Below, one piece after another: positions 51,645 to 60,388 of a DNA stretch of 64,000 nucleotides. This DNA is from Bacteroidota bacterium (lineage in GTDB: Bacteria > Bacteroidota > Bacteroidia > Chitinophagales > Chitinophagaceae). The notes under the pieces were generated by a model that was not told where the DNA came from, made no database searches, and saw only the letters and a list, made by a program, of their open reading frames with translations. The stretch covers positions 1-64,000 of the forward strand of contig JAKPSI010000077.1 of the NCBI GenBank assembly GCA_029555415.1, read 5' to 3'. How positions within the stretch are numbered: position 1 is the first letter of the stretch; every line of letters begins with the position of its first letter. A program made the translations under genes and the position numbers.

Positions 51645-53486
51645 ATGACGAAATACTGCTTCCTGTTTTGTCTGCTTACTCTAGGAAAGGTTATGCGAGC
51701 ACAGCCCGAATCCAACCCCGGTATGGCCGAATTATCCGAGAAAGTGATCACTTGGGAAAAAGCATTGCCCCCATTCGGCAATGGGGTGGCCGGATACAAA
51801 AAAGGGCTTAACCACAAATTCACCGCGTATCAGCGCGGACTGGTCGATGTATTCGCCGACTGGATCAAAAAAAGCCTGATCCCTGTCGGTGGCGTACCAC
51901 AACTCGAAAGAACACTGATCCCTGATGGAGAAGAATCCGTACCCTATCTTCCCTATGCCAGTGGCATGACCTGGAATTTCTGGGTGCCCCGTTATGGCCG
52001 TGACAAGAAAACGATCATTCAGGCACAACCCGCATCTTCCACTGACATTTCCATCCACACCAATGTGCTCCCGGGCAGAAGTTCCGCCAGCTGGCTGAAT
52101 ACGCCGAACGAATATTACTTCACGGCCAGGTTCGATAAATACGGAAAGCTGCTCGATGAAGCAGACCGTAAAGCGGAAGAATCCAGAGTGAATGAAATGG
52201 CTTCAAAGGTCGGGAACTACATGATCTATTTCACCGGCGAGAACGTCAATGTCTTGCTCATGCCCGGCAAAGAATTACCCATCGTTCAACTGACCCGTGC
52301 CGAAGTATTGCAAAAAGGAGAAGAGGCCGTTAACCGTGCCTTTAAGAACGGAAAAATGACCACATCCGTCAGGGATGAAGCACTGGAAGGCATCCGCATC
52401 CTGCGCGACAGATACAAGAATGAACTCAACGTCCCCGCCTATATCAGAATGTCACAGCTCGGCATCTACTCTTTCAGTATCAACAACGATCTTTTCAAGA
52501 AGGATGTTTCCGTTCCTTATATGTATGCTGTTTATCGTTTCAAACCTGAAGTGTATGAACTCAGTAAAAAGGATAAACCACTTTGGGTCTGGATCAATTT
52601 TCAGAATGCCACTGAAAGAAGCAGTACATTGGACTGGGGATTGTACAAAGCCATGACGAAGAATTTCAACTATGCATATGTGTACGACTACTTCTTCAAC
52701 CCGGAGAAAGTGAAAGGAAAGCCTTATCAACCGCTGAATCCTGTATCCGCTGCTGCCGCAACAGCGGAAAATGACATCAAGAACATACAGGCAAACCAAA
52801 CAAAAACACTACCAGAAGGCACCTTGTTGATGGAAGATTTCTCAACCAGCATTTCCGGTAAGATGCCCGCTGGCTGGACCTCTAAAGAGAACAACAGGGG
52901 TTTCATCATCGAAACGCCGGCAGGAGAAAAAGGGAAATGGCTGCTGTTCGACAACAGTTCTACCCTGATCCCTTCCGCTTTCAAATTCCCCACACCGGAT
53001 AACTTCACACTGGAATATGATCTCTGCAGCACCGATTTCACCGGTCGCTCCGGCCGCAGCATCGAATTGTATCTGGTCGGTGCGCCCGGTGGCGGAAAAC
53101 CCCAGGCATCCGGCGAATACACATCAGCGAACATCATGATCACACCCGGCAATGCGGACAATCTGGCGATCTATCCTGCCGAAGCTTATATCAGGCTTCA
53201 ATTGCCTACTAAGATCAAATACGACCCCATTTCATACAGCATGGCCCCCTCCGACTACAGCAATAAGAAACATGTGGCGCATGTGGTCATAAAAAAAGCA
53301 GGCCGGTCACTGACCGTTTCCGTGAACGGCAACCCGCTCCTCTATCAGGATTATTATAAAGTGGATAAAAGCCAGGATATGCTGCTGCCTGAGAACATCC
53401 GTTTCACATCAATGACGTGGAGTTGCGATAATAAGGATGAGACACGCGGGAAAGTGTATATCAGCAATATCAAATTAACCAAATAA
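51645..53486 (+). CDS. Secreted protein of unknown function with C-terminal jelly-roll-like domain (613 aa)
   Basis: From ATG 51645 (MTKYCFLFCLLTLGKVMRAQ signal peptide; the frame opens at 51624). A unique N-terminal region of about 380 residues rich in Tyr and Lys has no recognised family. An Ala/Asn-rich linker follows, then a C-terminal domain (about 395-613) beginning TLLMEDFSTSISGKMPAGW, with FTLEYDLCSTDF and HVVIKKAGRSLTVSVNGNPL. That domain resembles the concanavalin/jelly-roll modules in Bacteroidota OmpA-family proteins. No OmpA domain is present. Spaced 17 bases before the next gene. Confidence 0.75.
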   Translation: MTKYCFLFCLLTLGKVMRAQPESNPGMAELSEKVITWEKALPPFGNGVAGYKKGLNHKFTAYQRGLVDVFADWIKKSLIPVGGVPQLERTLIPDGEESVPYLPYASGMTWNFWVPRYGRDKKTIIQAQPASSTDISIHTNVLPGRSSASWLNTPNEYYFTARFDKYGKLLDEADRKAEESRVNEMASKVGNYMIYFTGENVNVLLMPGKELPIVQLTRAEVLQKGEEAVNRAFKNGKMTTSVRDEALEGIRILRDRYKNELNVPAYIRMSQLGIYSFSINNDLFKKDVSVPYMYAVYRFKPEVYELSKKDKPLWVWINFQNATERSSTLDWGLYKAMTKNFNYAYVYDYFFNPEKVKGKPYQPLNPVSAAAATAENDIKNIQANQTKTLPEGTLLMEDFSTSISGKMPAGWTSKENNRGFIIETPAGEKGKWLLFDNSSTLIPSAFKFPTPDNFTLEYDLCSTDFTGRSGRSIELYLVGAPGGGKPQASGEYTSANIMITPGNADNLAIYPAEAYIRLQLPTKIKYDPISYSMAPSDYSNKKHVAHVVIKKAGRSLTVSVNGNPLLYQDYYKVDKSQDMLLPENIRFTSMTWSCDNKDETRGKVYISNIKLTK

Positions 53487-53503
53487 ACAAAAAGGGAGTC
53501 AGC

Positions 53504-54493
53504 ATGAAAAAAACAATGAAAGAAGTACTTCGCAAAACAGTGACAGTACTTGTGCTGATCCTTTTTGCGATCAATTTAAGTGCACAAAAAGGGAAACTGG
53601 AGAAGATCCTGACGCCTGACCTCCAAAACAGGATCAAGGCAACCCTCCTGCCTTTGGTGAATCAACTGGAAAAAATGTATAAGGAAGATAAAACCGGCAC
53701 TTATGCCCGTTATTCCGCGGAAATAAAGAAATGGAAGGTAGCAAAAGACCCGGCTGCAAACAGGGAATGGACAGCCCGGATCACACAGCAATACGGACAA
53801 TTTTTCAGCGATATCTGGTCCAAAGCCCGGGTTGATGAAAAATTATATCAAAACAGGATCAGAGGTTTGTTCCCGGATGCGATCCGTAAAGACCTTAAAT
53901 TTCAGGCTTACCTGAATTTCACAATAACTGAAACAACAGCTATTCCCCAAAACACAGTTCCTGCAACAGATCCAAAACCTGAAAATAAATGTATTGACGT
54001 ATGCCCCCTGGCCACAGGGGTCGTTACCAGCCAGAACGTATTGCTTGGGGGAGGAACCGGTGATGCCGGGAATTGCTTCCTTAAAAGTACAGGATGGGCA
54101 AGTGGATTGATGGGGGTGGGCGACAACACAACCATCCTGCATAACAATATTTCCATCCCTGGAACATTCCCGCAGGATAGCAGGATGCTGCATGTAAGGA
54201 TCTCTTATTTCCTCAAACAGGAAGCTTCTTCTTTTGCCGTTCTCGGTTGCTCAATTGCCTACACAAAACACCTGACTTATGCTTCATTAGAAGAAACCAC
54301 CTCTATATCCCCCGGTATTTTTGTAAATAATATTGTTAATGCAAAACAGATCACTGAGGAATACCTGATCCCTAAATCAGAGATCAGCAATATGACTTTT
54401 ACCGCTTACACGAACATTGTCAGTGATTTGATCGCCGGTGGCTGGTGTTCAACTGAATGCAGCGGCATAAAATGGACCGTGTGCGAAGAATGA
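53504..54493 (+). CDS. Secreted protein of unknown function (329 aa)
   Basis: Not recognised. Signal peptide (about 1-27, ending LSAQ), a helical N-terminal part (KILTPDLQNRIKATLLPLV and KMYKEDKTGTYARYSAEIKK), and a Thr/Pro linker near 140-155. The C-terminal beta-rich domain of about 165 residues has several cysteines (CIDVCPLATG, GNCFLKS, GGWCSTECSGIKWTVC), probably disulfide-bonded. Directly after its stop lies the remnant of another gene (54511-54609). Confidence 0.72.
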   Translation: MKKTMKEVLRKTVTVLVLILFAINLSAQKGKLEKILTPDLQNRIKATLLPLVNQLEKMYKEDKTGTYARYSAEIKKWKVAKDPAANREWTARITQQYGQFFSDIWSKARVDEKLYQNRIRGLFPDAIRKDLKFQAYLNFTITETTAIPQNTVPATDPKPENKCIDVCPLATGVVTSQNVLLGGGTGDAGNCFLKSTGWASGLMGVGDNTTILHNNISIPGTFPQDSRMLHVRISYFLKQEASSFAVLGCSIAYTKHLTYASLEETTSISPGIFVNNIVNAKQITEEYLIPKSEISNMTFTAYTNIVSDLIAGGWCSTECSGIKWTVCEE

Positions 54494-54510
54494 TACCCGG
54501 AGAACCATGA

Positions 54511-54609
54511 AAATACGACACCTGTTTTTCCAGTGTAAAAGGCGGACGGGTGCTCTGGTTTTCCAACACCGCTTATCCCGGTTATGATGCATTTGGAAAA
54601 AAGAACTAA
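54511..54609 (+). pseudogene. 3' remnant of a paralogue of the 54636 gene
   Basis: The 32 codons before TAA 54607-54609 read KYDTCFSSVKGGRVLWFSNT and then AYPGYDAFGKKN. This aligns without gaps to the C-terminus of the protein encoded at 54636-56012 (LYNVYFSCIKGARLLWLQDT, then GYGDFKAYGKKN). A TGA closes the frame at 54508, and no start or upstream homology is present. It is the leftover end of a third copy, whose body was lost or replaced by the gene at 53504. Confidence 0.8.
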
Positions 54610-54635
54610 TTCATTTAAAACATGAAACAGCAAAT

Positions 54636-56012
54636 ATGAAACAAATAACGCTGCTCATTTTTTCACTTGCTGTGACCTTGGTTGCTGTTGCACAGAAAGA
54701 GACTTTTGATGTCACCACGTATTCGAGGCCCGCAGGCTGGAAAAAAGTGGCAACCGACATAGCCGTTCAACTCAGTAAAACGGATAATGCAAAAGGGACA
54801 TACTGTCTGATCTCGGTCTCAAAAGCTATTGACGGCTCCGGCAATTCCAGGACAGATTTCAACAATACGTGGGAATCCGCTGTAAAAGTGGCATTGAATG
54901 TGACCGCTGCGCCGATCATGCAGGACTCGGCCGTTGAAAACGGATGGACCGCACAAACCGGTTATGGTTCATTTGACAAAGATGGTTTGAAAGGTGTTTC
55001 CCTGCTGATCACGATGTCATCTCCGGACAAACTGGTGAATGTAATGATCATGACCAATACAGATGTTTATCAGAAGAACATCACCGATTTCCTGACCTCC
55101 GTCTCTCTCAAAAAGCCAACTCCGGCCGTCGTGAAAAAGGCCGTGACCATTCAGCCAAATACAACTACGAAATCAGCAGCTGGATCGAACAGCGGTAAAT
55201 TCGCTTTCAATCAGACCAATTTTGATGATGGCTGGGTGGCAACGGAAAAGGCCGATTGGGTGGAAGTAAAAAAAGGGGATGTAACCATCCTCATTCACTA
55301 TCCGCGGGAAGAAGATAAAAAATATTACTCTGTACTTGAAGAGCATTGCTCCACCTTCTGGAACCTGCTTGTAGCACCTCATTATAAGAGCCTGAGGGAT
55401 TATAAATTCTACTATAACTCCAGCTATGAGCCTGCTATGATCTGTTACGCCTATGTAACCGAACCTGACACAAACAAAGAAGTTTATGTTACGCTCTTCA
55501 AGAAAAACACTGCCTGGATGGAGATCATCACACCGGATAAAGCTTCGTTCGTCAAGGCCTTCGGTATTGATATCGATAAAGTCGATAACTTCTTCGGCGA
55601 CTGGGGCCCGATACAGCGTATGAACGGTTATAACAAATTCGCTGTGGGCCCAAATGACCTGAATGGTCTGTGGACCAGCAATTTTACAGGCATGACCCAA
55701 TATGTAAATACATTCAGCGGTGCCAGTGCCGGAATGGATACACATAGTTCCAGCGAGTCATTTGAGTTCAATGGCGGCTCCTACAAATGGGACCTTGGCG
55801 TTGCAAGCGGATTCGTGGGGAGTATCAAATTTCAAAGTGTGAAATCTGCGGGCAAATGGAATTTGCAGGGCAATTGGCAGATCCACTTCTCGGAAATTGA
55901 AAAGAAGCCCAGACTTTACAATGTTTACTTTTCCTGTATCAAGGGGGCCAGACTTCTTTGGTTACAGGACACGGGTTACGGAGACTTTAAGGCCTATGGC
56001 AAAAAGAATTAG
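54636..56012 (+). CDS. Secreted two-domain protein, relative of the 57172 gene (458 aa)
   Basis: Signal peptide (ends VAVAQ), then an N-terminal domain of about 145 residues starting KETFDVTTYSRPAGWKKVAT. It contains GTYCLISVSKAIDG, WTAQTGYGSF and VMIMTNTDVYQKNITDFL, and is shared with the protein at 57172. A middle domain (about 190-340) starts KFAFNQTNFDDGWVA. The C-terminal domain (about 345-458) has DLNGLWTSNFTG, FEFNGGSYKWDLG and KGARLLWLQDTG, of lipocalin-like pattern. Function unknown. The remnant upstream shows that this family has been copied here before. Confidence 0.78.
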   Translation: MKQITLLIFSLAVTLVAVAQKETFDVTTYSRPAGWKKVATDIAVQLSKTDNAKGTYCLISVSKAIDGSGNSRTDFNNTWESAVKVALNVTAAPIMQDSAVENGWTAQTGYGSFDKDGLKGVSLLITMSSPDKLVNVMIMTNTDVYQKNITDFLTSVSLKKPTPAVVKKAVTIQPNTTTKSAAGSNSGKFAFNQTNFDDGWVATEKADWVEVKKGDVTILIHYPREEDKKYYSVLEEHCSTFWNLLVAPHYKSLRDYKFYYNSSYEPAMICYAYVTEPDTNKEVYVTLFKKNTAWMEIITPDKASFVKAFGIDIDKVDNFFGDWGPIQRMNGYNKFAVGPNDLNGLWTSNFTGMTQYVNTFSGASAGMDTHSSSESFEFNGGSYKWDLGVASGFVGSIKFQSVKSAGKWNLQGNWQIHFSEIEKKPRLYNVYFSCIKGARLLWLQDTGYGDFKAYGKKN

Positions 56013-56066
56013 ATCATAAAAACCGGCCTCTGTAAGAAATATTCAGTTCAATTTAAAAAATATGCC

Positions 56067-57131
56067 ATGAGGTCAACACTGTTCGTTTTACTGATGATCT
56101 GCTCACTGATCAGCGTAGCACAGGATTGCACGCCCGAAGCTTTACTAAAAAGACCCGGCGTCTGGAAAGCAGGCATGGGCGGCTCCATCCATGGGGTCAG
56201 CGCAAAAGACCTTTTAAGGGAAAAGGCCACACTGGCATCGATCCATAAGATGATCCAGGCAAATAGTACGCCTCAAGGCTGTCAGTTCTTGTACACAAAT
56301 GCCTTAACGGGTTTTATGCCAGGCACGGGCAGGAACTGGATCGCTGACTTTTACGATTACACCATCTACGTCCTTCCTTACCTCTGTGATCCGGCCAGTA
56401 GCGACAAAACGAAGTCCTACACCGCCGTTGCTACCGCCACCATTCTGAATGTGAACGTCAATGTACTGGGATCGCTCAATAATCTGTACGCAGCGGATCT
56501 TCCGGAAGATGAGTTCAGGGGTTACCTGAAACTGGCCGCACGTCCGGTTTGGAAAGATGGTTATTACCTGATGAGTGACCGTGTAACAGATGCCACCGAT
56601 CCGAAACATCTTTCAAAAGAAACCAGTATTCTGATCACGTATAATGATACCCTCCCCTTCTCCTACCTGACCAGAAAAGAATATCTGGCGCTCATTAAAA
56701 AGAGATTGGAAAAGTCCATTAAGGACAATTCATCTTCAAAGGAATATTACAACAAATACATGAACGCGATCAACAGCTGGCTCGTGAAACCGGAATCCGA
56801 ATTGAGCAAAGCCGCTGTTTGCATGTGGAATGATGAAGAGCAATTCACAGGTTTCGTGGAAGAGGGCACCAAAGGTTCTTTCCTGGCCGTGAAACCCAAC
56901 CCGTCATATTACCATAAAGGACTGCCCCGTTCCACACCGCAGTTCATCAATGTCCTCTTCAGGGTAACGGAAGGCTATCCGGTCATGACCATCAATATGG
57001 ACGGGATCAGAAAGGCCGTGGACCTTGCTGCTCTCCGGAATATGCTGGGCGTTGCACCTGCAAAGGGTGCTTCAACAACCGGGCAGGCAAAGCGGCCTTT
57101 GCTGAGCAATAAAACGCATAAACCAATCTGA
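56067..57131 (+). CDS. Secreted protein of unknown function (354 aa)
   Basis: Not recognised. Signal peptide (about 1-18, ending SVAQ) and a mature protein starting DCTPEALLKRPGVWKAGM, with GRNWIADFYDYTIYVLPYLC, LSKETSILITYNDTLPFSYL, and a C-terminal KPNPSYYHKGLPRSTPQF segment. A helical section (TRKEYLALIKKRLEKSIK) lies in the middle. A low-complexity basic tail ends the protein. Sits 54 and 40 bases from its neighbours, between the two related two-domain genes. Confidence 0.72.
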   Translation: MRSTLFVLLMICSLISVAQDCTPEALLKRPGVWKAGMGGSIHGVSAKDLLREKATLASIHKMIQANSTPQGCQFLYTNALTGFMPGTGRNWIADFYDYTIYVLPYLCDPASSDKTKSYTAVATATILNVNVNVLGSLNNLYAADLPEDEFRGYLKLAARPVWKDGYYLMSDRVTDATDPKHLSKETSILITYNDTLPFSYLTRKEYLALIKKRLEKSIKDNSSSKEYYNKYMNAINSWLVKPESELSKAAVCMWNDEEQFTGFVEEGTKGSFLAVKPNPSYYHKGLPRSTPQFINVLFRVTEGYPVMTINMDGIRKAVDLAALRNMLGVAPAKGASTTGQAKRPLLSNKTHKPI

Positions 57132-57171
57132 CGTTCGCCAAAAACATCTTTCAAATTTTCAAACTCAGCAT

Positions 57172-58230
57172 ATGAAAAAGATCCTCCTGACTTATACACT
57201 TCTCTTTTCAATTTTATTACATGCTCAAAAACAGACTTTTGACATGGTCTCTTATACGCCTCCCAAAGGATGGAAGAAAACGGTGGCTGAAGGAGGGATA
57301 CAGCTGACCAGATCCAATGAAACCACAGGAGCTTATTGTTCGGTCAGCATCTACAAGTCAGTGCCGGGAACAGAGGACGCACAAAAGAACTTCGATCTGG
57401 CCTGGGAAGCATTGCCCAAACAACTCGTAACAGTAGAATCAGACCCCCTGATTCAGTCACCGACCATGCAGGACGGATGGACCGTTATTTCCGGATATGC
57501 ACCCTTCGAACTTCAGGGATCCAAAGGCGTCGTCACACTCCTCACCGCAACCGCAGGCGAGAAAATGGCCAACCTGCTGATCATTACTAACACGGATGTA
57601 TACGCGAAACAAGTAAGCGCCTTCCTGAAATCAGTGACATTGAAGAAAATGACAGTGAAGAAACCTGCGACGCCAGGTACAACAACCCCTGCAGCTCCTG
57701 TTACAACTACCACCTCCGCTAATGGCTCCAATGCAGAGATCATCGGCACCTGGTCTAAAACCGGAAGCATTAACCCAGAGTATGCCGACCCTGTTGCTAC
57801 TACGCTGGCAGGATACACGACCGATCAGTACACTTTTAATTCCAACGGGACTTACATATTTTATTCTAAAAGTTTCCGGATGACCCTGGATAAGATCATT
57901 TTCATCAGAGAATCCGGCACATATGATATAAACGGGAAGAGCATCACACTGAAACCACAGAAATCTGTGCTCGAAGCCTGGACAAAAAAGAACAACTCCG
58001 ACGGGTATGGCAAACTGGCGAGCAGCCAGCCAATGAACCTGGAACAGGTTACATATCAGTTCAGTAAATACTACTTCTCCGGCATTCAGGAATGGAACCT
58101 GGTGCTGCAGGCTGATAAGCCTACACGGCGTGATGGTCCGTTCAGCAACAATAAATCATTACCCAATGCCTGGTACTTCAAAACCCCGGGGCCTAATACG
58201 GAAAAACTTACGGCACCCGTATCGAATTAA
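57172..58230 (+). CDS. Secreted two-domain protein, relative of the 54636 gene (352 aa)
   Basis: Signal peptide (ends LLHAQ), then KQTFDMVSYTPPKGWKKTVA, GAYCSVSIYKSVPG, WTVISGYAPF and LLIITNTDVYAKQVSAFLKS. This parallels the N-terminal domain of the 54636 protein position by position. A Thr/Pro linker (about 165-185) leads to a different C-terminal domain of about 165 residues: EIIGTWSKTGSINPEY, YTFNSNGTYIFYSKSF, ESGTYDINGKSITLKPQK, a lipocalin-like pattern with GTW and NGTY motifs. Shared head, different tail. Function unknown. Confidence 0.78.
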   Translation: MKKILLTYTLLFSILLHAQKQTFDMVSYTPPKGWKKTVAEGGIQLTRSNETTGAYCSVSIYKSVPGTEDAQKNFDLAWEALPKQLVTVESDPLIQSPTMQDGWTVISGYAPFELQGSKGVVTLLTATAGEKMANLLIITNTDVYAKQVSAFLKSVTLKKMTVKKPATPGTTTPAAPVTTTTSANGSNAEIIGTWSKTGSINPEYADPVATTLAGYTTDQYTFNSNGTYIFYSKSFRMTLDKIIFIRESGTYDINGKSITLKPQKSVLEAWTKKNNSDGYGKLASSQPMNLEQVTYQFSKYYFSGIQEWNLVLQADKPTRRDGPFSNNKSLPNAWYFKTPGPNTEKLTAPVSN

Positions 58231-58286
58231 TAATGATCAAACCAATGACCCAACTTAAACCATTACTTATCATATAAAAAAAAACA

Positions 58287-58814
58287 ATGCGCACTTTGAT
58301 CCTGGCAGCCCTGCTGCTCCCCTGCATCGCTTTCAGCCAAAAATCTGAAACCTATTTATCGATAACGGACAACAATAATATTCCTGTAAAAGGAACCGCT
58401 ACCAAAGGCGGATATGAAGGCTTCATCGCCATCACCTCACTTCAGGCCGAAGGGATCTCAACAAAACCCACAATGAGGGGAACGGATCAGGTCACTTTTT
58501 CCATGCCCGTTTCAACCGCTTCAGCTGATCTTAAAAGAGCACTTTTCAGGGGCGTAGCATTACCAAGATGTGAATTCACGATATTGTCAGCTAACAATCA
58601 GGACCAGATCCTGTGTAAGATAAAGCTTGAAGATATTTATGTTAACTCCTGCAGTGATGAAGTGGGTGCAAATGGGGTTTTATACACCAGTGTGGTACTT
58701 TCAGCGAGCCGTATCGGATGGGCCTATTTTGGACCAGGTAATGCAGGACCAAACACCATCATCAGGAAATTCGGATGGGACACGATGAAGAATGGTGAGT
58801 GGCCGGTATATTGA
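58287..58814 (+). CDS. Sec-exported Hcp-like (type VI tube fold) protein 1
   Basis: A 175-residue protein with a clear Sec signal peptide (MRTLILAALLLPCIAFSQ). The mature domain follows the Hcp layout: ETYLSITDNNNIPVKGTATK, GYEGFIAITSLQ, VTFSMPVSTASADLKRAL (compare the kxxDxaSpxL helix of Hcp), EFTILSANNQDQILCKIKLE, DIYVNSC and SRIGWAYFGPG. Cytosolic Hcp proteins form the type VI tube; no other type VI gene is present in the window and this one is exported, so the role differs. Tandem with a similar gene at 58940. Confidence 0.78.
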   Translation: MRTLILAALLLPCIAFSQKSETYLSITDNNNIPVKGTATKGGYEGFIAITSLQAEGISTKPTMRGTDQVTFSMPVSTASADLKRALFRGVALPRCEFTILSANNQDQILCKIKLEDIYVNSCSDEVGANGVLYTSVVLSASRIGWAYFGPGNAGPNTIIRKFGWDTMKNGEWPVY

Positions 58815-58939
58815 TAAAAAAATCGTTTTCAAAGAAAAAAGTATCCGGCATATATACTACTCTAAGCAGAAAGGAAAAAGAATATTCCCACCCAACAACA
58901 TGTTCCAAAAATCAGTTATTCACCAAAAATTAAACCGAT

Positions 58940-59473
58940 ATGCGTTATTTACTCTTTGCAGCTTTATTGTTGCCCGCTCTTGCCTTCAGTCAGCAAACAA
59001 CTACGTATTTAAAACTCAACGACGCTAACGGCATCCAGATCAAAGGCACAGCATTTGTGAAGGGTTTTGAAGCTCAGATCGTCGTTACCTCTATGGTATC
59101 CGACCCGGGAAATCAGAAGAATGGTGGCAAACCCAGTAATACGATCACTTTTACCATGCCCGTATCTGGTGCCACCGCTGATCTGCGCCGTTCCATCAAT
59201 TCGGGCAAACCACTCTCATCAGGTGATCTCACTTCACTGGTTAGCAGTCAAATGAGCGCGCCCTCCATTACATTCAGGATCCGAATGGAGCAGGTTACCG
59301 TTGTTTCACTGGTTGACGCCATCGGCTGCAATGGTGTAATGAACACAACTGTTGTACTGGAAGCGGAACGAATGGGATGGACATATTACAATACCAATAA
59401 AGGTGGCGCAAGTATCGTAAGCAATAAATATGGTTGGGATGCCAGAGCAGGCAAGGAATGGACAGGATTCTGA
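58940..59473 (+). CDS. Sec-exported Hcp-like (type VI tube fold) protein 2
   Basis: A 177-residue paralogue of the preceding gene: signal peptide MRYLLFAALLLPALAFSQ, TTYLKLNDANGIQIKGTAF, GFEAQIVVTSMVSD, ITFTMPVSGATADLRRSINS, ITFRIRMEQVTVVSLVDAIG and ERMGWTYYNTNKG. Order and spacing of the Hcp-like strands match protein 1, with identity moderate across the length. The 125-base gap between them has no hairpin terminator. Possible exported, self-assembling ring or tube subunits (inference). Confidence 0.78.
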   Translation: MRYLLFAALLLPALAFSQQTTTYLKLNDANGIQIKGTAFVKGFEAQIVVTSMVSDPGNQKNGGKPSNTITFTMPVSGATADLRRSINSGKPLSSGDLTSLVSSQMSAPSITFRIRMEQVTVVSLVDAIGCNGVMNTTVVLEAERMGWTYYNTNKGGASIVSNKYGWDARAGKEWTGF

Positions 59474-59542
59474 TCAGCACTAAATCCCCCATTTAGGGGA
59501 TTGCAGGGCCCGTATTATCCAACTACTTTCAAAAGAAAATTC

Positions 59543-60349
59543 ATGAACATCAAATACAGTCCTGCCATCACACTTTGTATTTGTCTGCTCGTCGCAGCTT
59601 GCAAGACCGTACCCGTCACAGGCCGCAAACAACTGAACCTGGTACCCAATTCCATGATCCAGGTGCTGGCTTTCACTGAGTATGACTCTGTGGTAAAAGC
59701 CAGTGCGACCCTGAACCAGTCCGATGAACGCGCGCAGTTGGTCACCCGCGTGGGGTCCCGTATCCAGGCCGCAGTGGAGACCTATATGCAGCAGCATAAT
59801 ATGAGCAAGGAGATCAAAAGTTTCAAATGGGAATACAATACGATCGAAGAAAACACCATCAATGCCTGGTGCATGCCGGGTGGTAAAGTGGTGGTGTATA
59901 CCGGACTCCTGCCTGTTACACAAAATGAGACCGCGCTTGCAGTGGTACTCGGTCATGAGATCGCGCATGCCATCGCAAGGCATGGAAATGAACGCATGAG
60001 TGAAGCTTTGCTCATCAACCTCGGTGGTGTGGTGCTGGAAGAAGCACTCAAAACGAAGAAATCGGAAACACAGACCCTGTTCCTCGGCTTGTACATGATC
60101 GGCTCCAACCTGGCATTGGCTCTGCCCAATAGCAGGATGCAGGAAAGCGAAGCCGATAAACTCGGGCTCATCTTCATGAGCATGGCCGGCTATGACCCCA
60201 ATGAAGCGATACCTTTCTGGCAGCGTATGGCGGCCAACAACAAATCGAATGTGCCGCAGTTCCTGTCCACCCACCCCTCCGATGAAACGCGGATCAAAAA
60301 ACTATCCGCCTTACTTCCTGAGATCAGGTCGGCCTATTATAAGCAATAA
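59543..60349 (+). CDS. M48-family metallopeptidase lipoprotein
   Basis: A zinc peptidase of about 268 residues from ATG 59543, with lipoprotein signal (MNIKYSPAITLCICLLVAAC, lipobox LVAAC). VPVTGRKQLNLVP follows, then the HEIAHAIARHG zinc motif (His about 138 and 142) and the third ligand in MQESEADKLGLIFMSMAGYD. LSTHPSDETRIKKL is also typical of the LoiP/BepA-like M48C group, which acts in periplasmic or outer-membrane protein quality control. It might process the exported neighbours (inference). Confidence 0.92.
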   Translation: MNIKYSPAITLCICLLVAACKTVPVTGRKQLNLVPNSMIQVLAFTEYDSVVKASATLNQSDERAQLVTRVGSRIQAAVETYMQQHNMSKEIKSFKWEYNTIEENTINAWCMPGGKVVVYTGLLPVTQNETALAVVLGHEIAHAIARHGNERMSEALLINLGGVVLEEALKTKKSETQTLFLGLYMIGSNLALALPNSRMQESEADKLGLIFMSMAGYDPNEAIPFWQRMAANNKSNVPQFLSTHPSDETRIKKLSALLPEIRSAYYKQ

Positions 60350-60388
60350 TGACCCTGAAATATTCACTTCACCACAAAACACACAAAC

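Noticed and set aside
58287-59473. Type VI secretion system
   Set aside because: Only Hcp-like folds are present. They have Sec signal peptides, and no sheath, baseplate, membrane-complex or ClpV gene is in the window.
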